A stretch of DNA of 64,000 nt from Megaleporinus macrocephalus. Taxonomy: Eukaryota > Chordata > Actinopteri > Characiformes > Anostomidae. Positions 33,426 through 45,612 of the stretch are shown piece by piece (position 1 is the first letter of the stretch; each line of letters starts with the position of its first letter). The notes beneath the pieces are model-generated. The model did not search any database. It saw only the letters and a program-made list of their open reading frames with translations, and had not been told where the DNA came from. The stretch spans positions 41,444,949 through 41,508,948 of the forward strand of contig CM038720.1 in assembly GCA_021613375.1 (NCBI GenBank). Reading direction: 5' to 3'. Made by a program: the position numbers and the translations under genes.

Positions 33426-34640
33426 ACTGAGGTTAGGATTAGGTATATGTGTGTGTGTCCTCATTTCACTACTGTTTCTGAGTGTGGTGGACATGCAGGT
33501 GGATAGAACAGTGTGCTTCATGCTTCATTCCTTTGCTTTCTTTCCTCCGGGTTAAATTGAGCCCAGCCTGCTGTTGCCTCTCTTGCTGGCTCTGGATCTG
33601 CTTTGGCTGCTCGTCTCGCTGGAGAGCTGCTGGTAATTGAGGAGACAGTGCCTGGGAGCGAGCCACAGTCCAGGTCTGTAGAAGAGTCTAACCAAACATG
33701 CACCCCACGACTGCATTATTCCCACCTGCTCTGCATTTTCTAACCAGCTGGATTTGTTGGGAAAACTACAAATCTGGCAACCCTGCGTGATGGAGAACGA
33801 ACTTGGGGGTGAAACACATAGAAAAGCATGGAGTAATGATCTTACAGCTTAAAATCCTTTTACTGTAGGCAGTTTCTCTGCAGCTGCTCTGCACTAGGAT
33901 TGGGTGATTGTGATATTTAGCTAGTGATTAATATTAGATATGCTAATGAGAGGCACTGACTCTTCTACTACAAAGCCATGCGGTTATAACACGTGCAGAG
34001 TGTGGTTTGTTATTGTTTTACTGAAACAAGAATGTCGCTGACTCTCTCTAAAATGTGTTTGTACCCCTCAGCATTAGTGGTGGGCCTTCACAGATGCCCC
34101 ATGCTGTTGATGCTAGCGCACCCACAGACCGTGACAGACACTGACTTTTAAACTTTGAATTTGATGGAAAACACAACATCCATGATTTCCAAACCCAGTT
34201 TGATAGGTGACCTCATCAGACCACCGCAAATGTTCACTGCTTGTGTCAGTGCACCTCAGATGAGCTCTGGCCCAGAGAAGACGGCGGCTTCAGTAATTTC
34301 ATAACTAGGTTTAGATCATATTTAGATCTCTTCAGCGCAGTGAGTGGAGCATTAGCCGGCCCAGGCCTATCAACAGATACTGAACCTGTGTTTACTGAGG
34401 ATACGTCCCATATCAGAGCTTCATCTGTGCTCTGATTGCAGCGTCTGTTCTCTGCAGCGTTTCTCTTGTGTTCCTCTTCCGTTTGAAGCCTCTGCTGATT
34501 AAACTGCAGCCAATGAGATCAGAAGTAAATCGCCTTTCATGACTGCAGTGACTACATTGTGTGGGCTGACTCATGACTTATTGTCTCCATTTGTTTAGTC
34601 ATATGTGAGATACAGTAACAGAAGCTGTGTGTGTGTGGGG
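33426..34640. other. Unique sequence, no gene supported
   Basis: Complex DNA without tandem arrays. The segment at 33560-33680 is GC-richer and may be regulatory. No exon with paired sites was found. Confidence 0.4.
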
Positions 34641-34654
34641 GGGGGTAGATTCAG

Positions 34655-35223
34655 TGGAATTAAAGAGAAATTCCACCAAACTTTAAAAAATATCTTTGAG
34701 TGGGTTGAAAAACCCTGCTGAATGTTCAGAGAGATTACATCTTTACATCTGCTGGTTATCCTGGTTCTAGTCGCTAACATGACCTATACCAGCTTCTCAC
34801 TTTCATCTGAACATCAAACACAAAGCAGAATGTCTCTGTGAAACTCTCAATTTAAGATGATCTGCTTCAACCAGCACACAGTGATCCACTCACACAGCAT
34901 GGCTGCTACTTCCAGTCACTGTTGGGGTTGTGGTGCTAATAAAGGTGGAGCTGCTCGTCTCTTCAGTCTCTTCAGTGTTGAACGCTGAGCTGAAGCTGCT
35001 CCATGGTGTCCGAGTGTTGGAGAAACTGTCCGGAGTGAAACGTACAGACTGCTGAGTTAAAGTTGTTCAGGATTCTGTTAAAGATGTTGGAAGTTCAGCA
35101 GCTGGTTTTGGGAATTCTCCGTTCCACCTTAAACGGTGCTGTGGTTCCATTCTGGCGTCTGTAGGAGCTGCAGTGTTTAAGGTGGAACATTAGATGAAGA
35201 ATGTGGAGAAGAGGAACTATTCT
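34655..35223. repeat. Probable element flank of the 58-bp array
   Basis: Contains a perfect 13-bp inverted repeat, TTCCACCTTAAAC (about 35121) and GTTTAAGGTGGAA (about 35176), able to form a hairpin. The segment runs straight into the 58-bp array (GAACTATTCTATAACAGTG), suggesting that the array grew within or beside an interspersed element. Confidence 0.45.
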
Positions 35224-36794
35224 ATAACAGTGTTATTACAGGTTTACAGTTCTGAGTACTGAACTCTCACTATTACACTATATAACTGTGTTATTACAGG
35301 TTTACAGTTCTGAGTACTGAACTCTCACTATTACACTATATAACAGTGTAATTACAGGTTTACAGTTCTGAGTACTGAACTCTCACTACTACACTATATA
35401 ACAGTGTTATTACAGGTTTACAGTTCTAAAAGCTGAACTCTCACTATTACACTATATATAAGTGTTATTACAGGTTTACAGTTCTGAGTACTGAACTCTC
35501 ACTATTACACTATATAACAGTGTAATTACAGGTTTACAGTTCTGAGTACTGAACTCTCACTATTACACTATATAACAGTGTTATTACAGGTTTACAGTTC
35601 TAAAAGCTGAATTCTCACTATTACACTATATATAAGTGTTATTACAGGTATTACAGTTCTGAGTACTGAACTCTCACTATTAAACTATATAACAGTGTTA
35701 TTACAGGTTTACAGTTCTGAGTACTGAACTCTCAGTATTACACTATATAACAGTGTTATTACAGGTTTATAGTTCTGAGTACTGAACTCTCAGTATTACA
35801 CTATATAACAGTGTTATTACAGGTTTACAGTTCTGAGTACTGAACTCTCAGTATTACACTATATAACAGTGTTATTACAGGTTTACAGTTCTGAGTACTG
35901 AACTCTCAGTATTACACTATATAACAGTGTTATTACAGGTTTACAGTTCTGAGTACTGAACTCTCACTATTACACTATATAACTGTGTTATTACAGGTTT
36001 ACAGTTCTGAGTACTGAACTCTCACTATTACACTATATAACAGTGTAATTACAGGTTTACAGTTCTGAGTACTGAACTCTCACTACTACACTATATAACA
36101 GTGTTATTACAGGTTTACAGTTCTAAAAGCTGAACTCTCACTATTACACTATATATAAGTGTTATTACAGGTTTACAGTTCTGAGTACTGAACTCTCACT
36201 ATTACACTATATAACAGTGTAATTACAGGTTTACAGTTCTGAGTACTGAACTCTCACTATTACACTATATAACAGTGTTATTACAGGTTTACAGTTCTAA
36301 AAGCTGAATTCTCACTATTACACTATATATAAGTGTTATTACAGGTATTACAGTTCTGAGTACTGAACTCTCACTATTAAACTATATAACAGTGTTATTA
36401 CAGGTTTACAGTTCTGAGTACTGAACTCTCAGTATTACACTATATAACAGTGTTATTACAGGTTTATAGTTCTGAGTACTGAACTCTCAGTATTACACTA
36501 TATAACAGTGTTATTACAGGTTTACAGTTCTGAGTACTGAACTCTCAGTATTACACTATATAACAGTGTTATTACAGGTTTACAGTTCTGAGTACTGAAC
36601 TCTCAGTATTACACTATATAACAGTGTTATTACAGGTTTACAGTTCTGAGTACTGAACTCTCAGTATTACACTATATAACAGTATTATTACAGGTTTACA
36701 CCTCTGAGTACTGAACTCTCAGTATTACACTATATAACAGTGTTATTACAGGTTTACAGTTCTGAGTACTGAACTCTCAGTATTACACTATGAT
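35224..36794. repeat. 58-bp minisatellite, locus B, with 697-bp higher-order repeat
   Basis: About 27 units of the same 58-bp monomer as 1-721. Diagnostic variants (AACTGTG at 35284 and 35981; GTGTAATT; CTAAAAGCTGAA; ATAAGTG; GGTATTACAG; TTTATAGTTC) recur in identical order 697 bp apart, which is 12 monomers with one extra base. Thus 35284-35980 and 35981-36677 are nearly identical 12-mer blocks. Confidence 0.97.
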
Positions 36795-37371
36795 AATGTA
36801 AATGTTTTTTTCTATAGTGACTCTAGCTCCTTATTCATGCTGCTGTTAAGCAGTCAGTCTTTCTGTAGGCAGTATAATAAACAGGATTCACTGTAAACCT
36901 GTCAGATATGTTCTTTGAGCCTCAGACGAGAGACAAAAGGCGTAACCTACAAAGCTTTCTCCTGGAGCAACCTTCAGCGGAAACAGGAAAAATGTAATTC
37001 TGCAAGTCCCTCCCTAAATCCGAGCCTGGGATTTACTTCATACATCTCGCCGGCGGGAATTAAAGTGCAATAAAGCTGCATTATTTTTATAGATGCTTAA
37101 GAGCTTAACGAACACTGTGATCCCAAAATTTCAATTTCATTTGAACTTCGTCCAAATCCCTTCATTGTGATGTCCGGTGGCCCGCAGAGATACGGAGGAC
37201 GTGGAAAACACGTTTACTCCAACATTGTCATTCCATTCTCACTGAGAATATTCCATAAGAACGTCCACCCCACCCTCCCTCTCATCCCACCACCCACAGA
37301 GCATGTCCTGTATTAGCAAAACAAAGCCCTATATACTATATACATGGTTCTATTAGCTTACATTAAAATTA

Positions 37372-37377
<6 letters not shown>
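36795..37377. promoter_or_regulatory. Candidate conserved non-coding block
   Basis: About 36950-37250 is complex and non-repetitive, with GTGCAATAAAGCTGCATTAT, CGCCGGCGGGAATTAAAG and CTCACTGAGAATATTCCATA. It looks unlike the repeat-rich surroundings. Evolutionary constraint is a guess. Confidence 0.22.

Positions 37378-37454
<77 letters not shown>
37378..37454. repeat. (TA)n microsatellite
   Basis: About 77 bp of pure TA repeat, among the longest in the window. Confidence 0.97.
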
Positions 37455-37456
<2 letters not shown>

Positions 37457-38050
37457 CAGATCCTATATATTCTTAATCCTTTGTAAATGCAGCTCTTATA
37501 TTCAGAGGACATTAAGCTCAGAGCAGCACAATCAGATAATGATTCCAGCCCATAAGCCAGACGACTACATCTCTCCAGCGCTCAGGATGGATGAACACTA
37601 GTCCTCTAGGCCTCACATCCATAATACACTGTGATAATGGCTGTAGCCCTCTGTCATGATGGATAGAGTGAGGGAGTGAGGGGGCTTGAGACATTGTTTT
37701 AAGTCTTAGACTCCTGACTGGCTGCGTTTGTGGCCTTTCCTCTGTGGTCAGACATCACTGTCTGCCTGGGTCAGCACTGGACCGGCCTTATATCTGACCT
37801 CCATATCTTCTTCTGTCAGAAACCGTGTTATCAGCATTCAGCATAAAGCCTGAGAGGCTCACTGTGTTGGCGGGTGGGCTGCAGCAGAGGAACATTCACA
37901 GGACACTAGATTACTATACTGTTACTGTTCATAGGAACAACTTGTAGCTATTTATTTTTTAATTGATATGTTTATACACATCACCTCTATCACCAACAAC
38001 AAAAACCTCATATTTAAACAAGTTAAACTGACCACAGGCAGCTCATGTGT
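37455..38050. other. Unassigned sequence
   Basis: Non-coding; nothing recognised. Confidence 0.4.
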
Positions 38051-38535
38051 GACCATCACTGCTGTTCCTCTCCTCCACTGACCATCACTACTGTACATCT
38101 CCTCCACTGACCATCACTGCTGTTCCTCTCCTCCACTGACCATCACTGCTGTTCCTCTCCTCCACTGACCATCACTGCTGTTCCTCTCCTCCACTGACCA
38201 TCACTGCTGTTCCTCTCCTCCACTGACCATCACTACTGTTCCTCTCCTCCACTGACCATCACTGCTGTTCCTCTCCTCCACTGACCATCACTGCTGTTCC
38301 TCTCCTCCACTGACCATCACTGCTGTTCCACTCCTCCACTGACCATCACTACTGTTCCTCTCCTCCACTGACCATCACTACTGTTCCTCTCCTCCACTGA
38401 CCATCACTGCTGTTCCTCTCCTCCACTGACCATCACTGCTGTTCCTCTCCTCCACTGACCATCACTGCTGTTCCTCTCCTCCACTGACCATCACTGCTGT
38501 TCCTCTCCTCCACTGACCATCACTGCTGTTCCTCT
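38051..38535. repeat. 29-bp minisatellite, about 17 copies
   Basis: Unit GACCATCACTGCTGTTCCTC then TCCTCCACT, nearly invariant apart from GCTGTT/ACTGTT. Confidence 0.97.
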
Positions 38536-38916
38536 CTGAGTCACTTGAGCCTGATAGTGTGAGCAAAGCCCGTGTTTCAGGTTTAAACTGGAGATGAAAG
38601 TAATCTTTATATTTTTAGTGCATGATTATTTTGACATTACTTTGAGAAATTAAGTTATAATAATAATATATGATAATAATAATTAAAAAAGGAAATTAAT
38701 TTAAATGTGTTTTATTTGGTGGGATGAGCTGAACTTGAGTTTCATGAGGAGTTCATTTGCTGTGCCACCTTGTAAAACTTCTTTAATTTCCTTCAGCGAC
38801 TTGTGGTTGTTTAAGACCTGTTTGATTTTTAACTTGGTTGGTGAGCGTAGCCTTAAATTACATCAGAGACATTTCTTAAGCAGCCGTCACAAAGTCATAA
38901 ATCTGTTTTAGATACA
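38536..38916. other. AT-rich unassigned sequence
   Basis: An open frame at 38705-38911 has no recognised domain and runs into the next array. Confidence 0.35.
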
Positions 38917-41283
38917 CTACCAGTCTAACGTTTTAGATACACTACCAGTCAAACGTTTTAGATACACTACCAGTCAAACGTTTTAGATACACTACCAGTC
39001 AAACGTTTTAGATACACTACCAGTCAAACGTTTTAGACACACTACCAGTCAAACGTTTTAGATACATTACCAGACAAACGATTTAGATACACTACCAGTC
39101 AAACGTTTTAGATACACTACCAGTCAAACGTTTTAGATACACTACCAGTCAAACGTTTTAGATACATTACCAGACAAACGTTTTAGATACACTACCAGTC
39201 AAACGTTTTAGATACACTACCAGACAAACGTTTTAGATTCACTACCAGCCAAACGTTTTAGATACACTACCAGTCAAACGTTTTAGATACATTACCAGAC
39301 AAACGTTTTAGATACACTACCAGTCAAACGTTTTAGATACACTACCAGTCAAACGTTTTAGATACACTACCAGACAAACGTTTTAGATACACTACCAGTC
39401 AAACGTTTTAGATACATTACCAGACAAACGTTTTAGATACACTACCAGTCAAACGTTTTAGATACACTACCAGACAAACGTTTTAGATTCACTACCAGCC
39501 AAACGTTTTAGATACACTACCAGTCAAACGTTTTAGACACACTACCAGTCAAACGTTTTAGATACACTACCAGACAAACGTTTTATATACACTACCAGCC
39601 AAACGTTTTAGATACACTACCAGTCAAACGTTTTAGACACACTACCAGACAAACGTTTTAGATACACTACCAGTCAAACGTTTTAGATACACTACCAGTC
39701 AAACGTTTTAGATACATTACCAGACAAACGTTTTAGATACACTACCAGTCAAATGTTTTAGATACACTACCAGTCAAACGTTTTAGATACACTACCAGCC
39801 AAACGTTTTAGATACATTACCAGACAAACGTTTTAGATACATTACCAGACAAACGTTTTAGATACACTACCAGCCAAACGTTTTAGATACACTACCAGTC
39901 AAACGTTTTAGATACACTACCAGCCAAACGTTTTAGATACACTACCAGACAAACGTTTTAGATACACTACCAGTCAAACGTTTTAGATACACTACCAGAC
40001 AAACGTTTTAGATACACTACCAGTCAAACGTTTTAGTACACTACCAGTCAAACGTTTTAGATACACTACCAGTCTAACGTTTTAGATACACTACCAGTCT
40101 AACGTTTTAGATACACTACCAGCCAAACGTTTTAGATACACTACCAGCCAAACGTTTTAGATACACTACCAGTCAAATGTTTTAGATACACTACCAGTCA
40201 AACGTTTTAGATACACTACCAGCCAAACGTTTTAGATACACTACCAGTCAAATGTTTTAGATACACTACCAGTCAAATGTTTTAGATACACTACCAGTCA
40301 AACGTTTTAGATACACTACCAGTCAAACGTTTTAGATACACTACCAGCCAAACGTTTTAGATACACTACCAGTCAAATGTTTTAGATACACTACCAGTCA
40401 AATGTTTTAGATACACTACCAGTCAAATGTTTTAGATACACTACCAGCCAAACGTTTTAGATACACTACCAGCCAAACGTTTTAGATACATTACCAGACA
40501 AACGTTTTAGATACACTACCAGTCAAATGTTTTAGATACACTACCAGTCAAACGTTTTAGATACACTACCAGCCAAACGTTTTAGATACACTACCAGTCA
40601 AATGTTTTAGATACACTACCAGTCAAATGTTTTAGATACACTACCAGCCAAACGTTTTAGATACACTACCAGTCAAATGTTTTAGATACACTACCAGTCA
40701 AACGTTTTAGATACACTACCAGCCAAACGTTTTAGATACATTACCAGACAAACGTTTTAGATACACTACCAGTCAAATGTTTTAGATACACTACCAGTCA
40801 AACGTTTTAGATACACTACCAGCCAAACGTTTTAGATACATTACCAGACAAACGTTTTAGATACACTACCAGCCAAACGTTTTAGATACATTACCAGACA
40901 AACGTTTTAGATACACTACCAGTCAAACGTTTTAGATACACTACCAGCCAAACGTTTTAGATACACTACCAGTCAAACGTTTTAGATACATTACCAGACA
41001 AACGTTTTAGATACACTACCAGTCAAACGTTTTAGATACACTACCAGCCAAACGTTTTAGTACACTACCAGTCAAACGTTTTAGATACACTACCAGACAA
41101 ACGTTTTAGATACACTACCAGTCAAACGTTTTAGATACACTACCAGCCAAACGTTTTAGATACACTACCAGCCAAACGTTTTAGATACACTACCAGACAA
41201 ACGTTTTAGATACACTACCAGTCAAACGTTTTAGATACACTACCAGTCAAACGTTTTAGATACACTACCAGCCAAACGCTTTA
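38917..41283. repeat. 25-bp minisatellite resembling a Tc1-like terminus, about 94 copies
   Basis: Unit GATAC + ACTACCAGTCAAACGTTTTA. Variants fall into three main classes at one position (CAGTC, CAGCC, CAGAC), often with linked changes (CAGAC with ATTAC), and AACG/AATG. The sequence TACACTACCAGTCAAA is close to termini of Tc1-like elements in fish, including the ends of the MITE at 25.9-26.4 kb (TACACGACTAATCAGAAGTC read inward from its right end). Confidence 0.97.
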
Positions 41284-42039
41284 AAACTGTTTTAAAGCTC
41301 TTGAGTGGTAGTTTTCTAAAATGTTTGTTTGGTTGTGATCTAAAACTCTTACGCTAGTGTATATATATAATTATTTTTGTTGCTATCTAGTAAATCATGA
41401 TAATCACTTTTTAAGTGTAAAGGAAAGTTTGCAAAATTGTGTTTTTCTCATGACGCTGATGATCTGCGGCGTTCTCTTGTGTGTTGCAGACACGTATCCT
41501 GATGATTGCGTCTCCAGTGCAGTCAGTTTAGGAGGTGACAATAAAAAGCCATGTTCTAAACTTTCAGCAAATTAGTAGCTGAGAAAACGAACAGTCCCAG
41601 ATTGCAGACTCGACTGATTTAATTAAAAACACTCAAACGTCTCTTGTTTGAGTCTAAAGCAGCTGCGAGTTGCAGGGATCGTCACCCAGACTCAGATAAA
41701 GCAGCAGAGCAGTGATAAGAGCATGTAATGAATGTGGTTAGGACTCGCTCTCAGCAGGAAGCACTGGAGCACTTTTATTGCAGCTCAGTGTTTTTAGCTC
41801 TGCTGTCATGCTCTCTGTGTCTCCGCCTGCCAGCATCAGCCAGAACGTGCCAGTGCTACTTTTTCACAAGTGTTTACTTCCTCCGAGTTGTGTGTTTTAG
41901 CTGTGTGTGTCCCACAGAAATACTTTTTAGGCCACAGTTTGACCCAAATTACACTGTAGATGACAACAGGTGGCACTAAAGCAGATGTATGTTCAGGCAC
42001 TAGAGCCTAGCAACGAGTATAAAATGTACAGTACCAATC
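41284..42039. other. Unassigned sequence with one weak exon candidate
   Basis: AT-rich left part; more complex right part. The only coding hint is the candidate at 41490. Confidence 0.4.
41490..41575 (+). CDS. Weak candidate 3' terminal exon
   Basis: An acceptor GTTCTCTTGTGTGTTGCAG precedes a frame that, entered in phase 1 (the phase left by the 31-nt exon), reads DTYPDDCVSSAVSLGG and on to KLSAN, then TAG at 41573. A possible donor GGAG|GTGACA lies inside (41533/41534). AATAAA occurs at 41540. Phase agreement has a one-in-three chance of being accidental, and nothing else supports it. Confidence 0.2.
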
Positions 42040-42605
42040 ACAGTGAATATAACTGAATATATATGTTTATAGTTATAAAGATGTTTAGATCTGAATGTGT
42101 TGAGAGACGAGTGTAAACAGTGAAGTTGGAGCCCATGTACACAAATATTACTAAAACAAACATCTGACTGTATTAAATGTAAAAATGAGAATGTATATTT
42201 TTATAAGAGCTATAAAACCACCAAACCTGTTTATCAGAACAAGATCTCAGCATCTACACTATCTTCTTCAGTCCTGTTAGAGAAGCAGCTCATGTGGCTC
42301 CTCATGAAGCTGCTGGTCAGAATGTTCAAAGTATGTAAACCTGCATCAGAGCAAATGAGCTCATTTCTAAAAGACCCTCTAAACATTCTTTAAACACAAC
42401 CAGATGTTTAATTCTGCTCCAGGAATAATTCCATACCGACTATTCTATAGTTCTGATCTCCTCACACTTATTCACTAATATTATTACTATTCATATAGTA
42501 CACATAGGAACACACTTATTTACTAATATTAGTACTAATAATATAATACACATAAGAAAAATCTAAGGAAGGTGTGTCTGAACACTTTATGTCAGATGTA
42601 TATAT
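42040..42605. mobile_element. Tc1-like MITE, copy 2 (reverse)
   Basis: Reverse complement of 25.88-26.43 kb over most of its length (TTGAGAGACGAGTGTAAACA, GAGAAGCAGCTCATGTGGC). The right end GGAAGGTGTGTCTGAACACT corresponds to the left end of copy 1; the other terminus is decayed. Confidence 0.82.
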
Positions 42606-42782
42606 ACCAGATACAGTGTAACTACCATCTGAAATGTATACCTGAGTTATTTTTCCAAGAGTTATCGAAACTCTGTGCCTGTAAACTCACACTATGCTGT
42701 GTTTCCCTCACATTACAATTTTATTTTAATGAAGCATAGTCAGATTATGCAAACACTTACTTTTGTGGGTTTTTCACATACA

Positions 42783-43622
42783 GAGGGTGTGTCTCAAACC
42801 CTAGTGAGTGTCTAAGTTGGCTGTCTAGGTAGTGAGTGTGTAAGTAGGCTGTCTAGGTAGTGAGTGTGTAAGTAGGCTGTCTAGGTAGTGAGTGTGTAAG
42901 TAGGCTGTCTAGGTAGTGAGTGTGTAAGTAGGCTGTCTAGGTAGTGAGTGTCTAAGTTGGCTGTCTAGGTAGCAGCTGTGTAAGTAGGCTGTCTAGGTAG
43001 TGAGTGTGTAAGTAGGCTGTCTAGGTAGTGAGTGTGTAAGTAGGCTGTCTAGGTAGTGAGTGTGTAAGTAGGCTGTCTAGGTAGTGAGTGTGTAAGTATC
43101 AGCGTTCTCTCCTCATCTCTCCTCATAAAACAGATTACTGAGACACTCTAGTTAGAGAGAGACTGCGTCACGGCTTGTTCCGCCCACTGCAGCACACCAC
43201 CGGTGGTTTAGCTGGTTGCTAAGTTACCGGCCGGCATCCAAAACAATAGCCTGAGGCTTAAATCTCTGCTAGCATAAATGCTAATGTCTGGAGTATAAAG
43301 TGTAAATGGTGAAGGACTCGTTACAGAGTTGATAATTAAATACTGTTTTGTGTGATTATATGACCAGAAACACATTAAAACTCCAGAGAATCAAAATAAC
43401 TCACATTTTAAAACCACTTCACTGCTCCTAGATTAGCCTGAAGTGCATCATGGGATTGTCTTAGCGGCTGAGGAAGAGTTCAATACTTCTTTAAAATCAG
43501 GTGTAAATAAGGTTCCTCAGTAGCAGCATGTTTAAGGTATGTAAGAATTGGGACAGTCTACATGTCGGAAGCGCATACTATGCTGCCTATGTAGGAGCTC
43601 AGTAGGATTTGAGACACAGCCA
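42783..43622. mobile_element. MITE-like element (about 840 bp) with internal 28-bp array
   Basis: Inverted ends: left GGGTGTGTCTCAAACCCTAG; right end read inward GGCTGTGTCTCAAATCCTAC. No transposase. No clear target-site duplication, so the superfamily is undecided. A 28-bp array fills its left third. The right part includes GCTAAGTTACCGGCCGGCAT and GCTAGCATAAATGCTAATG. Confidence 0.72.
42803..43097. repeat. 28-bp minisatellite, about 10 copies
   Basis: Unit GTGAGTGTGTAAGTAGGCTG then TCTAGGTA. It lies immediately inside the left inverted end of the element at 42783-43622, and the first unit overlaps the subterminal sequence. Confidence 0.95.
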
Positions 43623-44469
43623 GAGATACAGTATTATAATAAATACTGCTGTACAAACGCATAAATATAATACTGCTTTCTGTGCGTTGGTTTAGAATAC
43701 TTTCACAGTGTCAGCCGTCTGAACGCATTCCAGCAGGGATTTCTGTTTGATCAAATCCTCTGTTAAGATAATCCACAGCTCATAACCACTGAGATGAACT
43801 CCATTCTGATTTTCCTGAATAAGTACGTAACTGTCCCGCGAGGGAAACCCCCAGCTTCGGCAGTGAGGTCATAGCTTATGTATAGAACTGTGTGTTGTGT
43901 ATTCTCACCGGTGGTTCTCACGAACATAACATTGCTGTGATTTACATTATGTACACATTAAAAGATGAACACAGAAATAGTCCAAAACTCTTGAAGTACA
44001 TTGTTTCCACCTTAAAAACAAAGAGGCGTGGCTTTCGGAGAATCATGCTTTTGCTGATATGTTGAAGATATCACGGTTCGTTGATAAGAGCTCACACTGT
44101 TGGACAAGCATGTCTGTGATGTGTGTGTGGCCGGCGGTCTTGGAGCTTTATGGTGTGTTGAAAGAGAGAAGCCACATGCCCGAGACCTGATTAGACTCAT
44201 GAGGTTGAAGGTAGTCTGGTGGGCTCTGGCATTGGGAAGGTCCTGACAGAGCACAGAGCAGCATTCCTCTGCTGCGGAACTTCAGGCATGCGCCACAGGA
44301 AGACCCCAGAGGAGCCACTCTAATACAAGACTGGGGACACTTTCACCAAAGCCCAGTGTTTACTGTAACCATCCACTACCTCAGTCATCTACTCAGCCCT
44401 TCATTACACTAATATATTCAATGAACCAAAGATGAAGACTACAAGACCTGCTTCCTGACTCCTTCACTC
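43623..44469. other. Unique sequence, no gene supported
   Basis: Complex, moderately GC-rich near 43700-43900. No paired splice sites were found. Nothing recognised. Confidence 0.4.
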
Positions 44470-44985
44470 CAGTCAACGTTTATTCATATTCGCCTTTTAC
44501 AACAGATGTTATCACAAAGCAGCTTAACAGTAAATCCTGCTCCAAGCCCCCCCCAGTGAGCAAGCCTGGGGCAACAGTGGCAAGGGCAACCCTCCCTTAG
44601 AGCTAGAGGAAGAACATTGAGAGGAACCGGACTCAAAAAAGGGAAGATATCCTCCTCTGGTCCACATCGTATAGTAAAACAAGTACAAACACAACACAAA
44701 GAGGATCAGATTTACTAACTATGTGTGATATGGAATAGAAAGAGGAAACTGTTGGGAGTCCCATCAGACTAGCAGCTCAGATCCAGCTCAGTGTTTGTGA
44801 GGCAGGAGAAGAAAGCATCTTGGTTATGTAAGCAGGACTTCAGGACAGTCAGCGTCATGCAGGCAAAACCTTCCACAGAGTATTAGACAGCAGGAGCTCC
44901 TTGGTGGGTAAACTGGTCCAGAATACAGGCAAACAGGGGCAACTGTTCAAAATAGATGAAGAAAAAGCATCAGACCCCAAAGTGG
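44470..44985 (+). repeat. Dispersed repeat carrying the seed of the 32-bp array
   Basis: CCTTTTACAACAGATGTTAT, CACAAAGCAGCTTAACAG, CAAGCCTGGGGCAACAGTGG and GAGAGGAACCGGACTCAA mark a repeat that I know as common in fish genomes, possibly LINE- or SINE-related. Relatives are at 14.6 kb and 27.3 kb. It leads directly into the 32-bp array. Confidence 0.7.
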
Positions 44986-45612
44986 GGCAGTTGTTCAGTA
45001 TCGGACCACACAGGATGGGCAGTTGTTCAGTATCGGACCACACAGGATGGGCAGTTGTTTAGTATCAGACCACACAGGATGGGCAGTTGTTTAGTATCAG
45101 ACCACACAGGATGGGCAGTTGTTTAGTATCAGACCACACAGGATGGGCAGTTGTTTAGTATCAGACCATACAGAATGGGCAGTTGTTCAGTATCAGACCA
45201 CACAGGATGGACAGTTGTTCAGTATCAGACCGTACAGAATGGGCAGTTGTTCAGTATCAGACCGTACAGGATGGGCAGTTGTTCAGTATCAGACCACACA
45301 GGATGGGCAGTTGTTTAGTATCAGACCACACAGGATGGGCAGTTGTTTAGTATCAGACCACACAGGATGGGCAGTTGTTTAGTATCAGACCACACAGGAT
45401 GGGCAGTTGTTTAGTATCAGACCATACAGAATGGGCAGTTGTTCAGTATCAGACCACACAGGATGGACAGTTGTTCAGTATCAGACCGTACAGAATGGGC
45501 AGTTGTTCAGTATCAGACCGTACAGGATGGGCAGTTGTTCAGTATCAGACCGTACAGGGTGGGCAGTTGTTCAGTATCAGACCGTACAGGGTGGGCAGTT
45601 GTTCAGTATCTT
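44986..45612. repeat. 32-bp minisatellite with 256-bp higher-order repeat
   Basis: About 19-20 units of CAGTTGTTCAGTATCAGACC then ACACAGGATGGG. The variant order (TTTAG, CCATACAGAATG, GGACAG, CCGTACAG) repeats with a 256-bp period (8 units), 45119-45374 versus 45375-45630. Confidence 0.96.
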
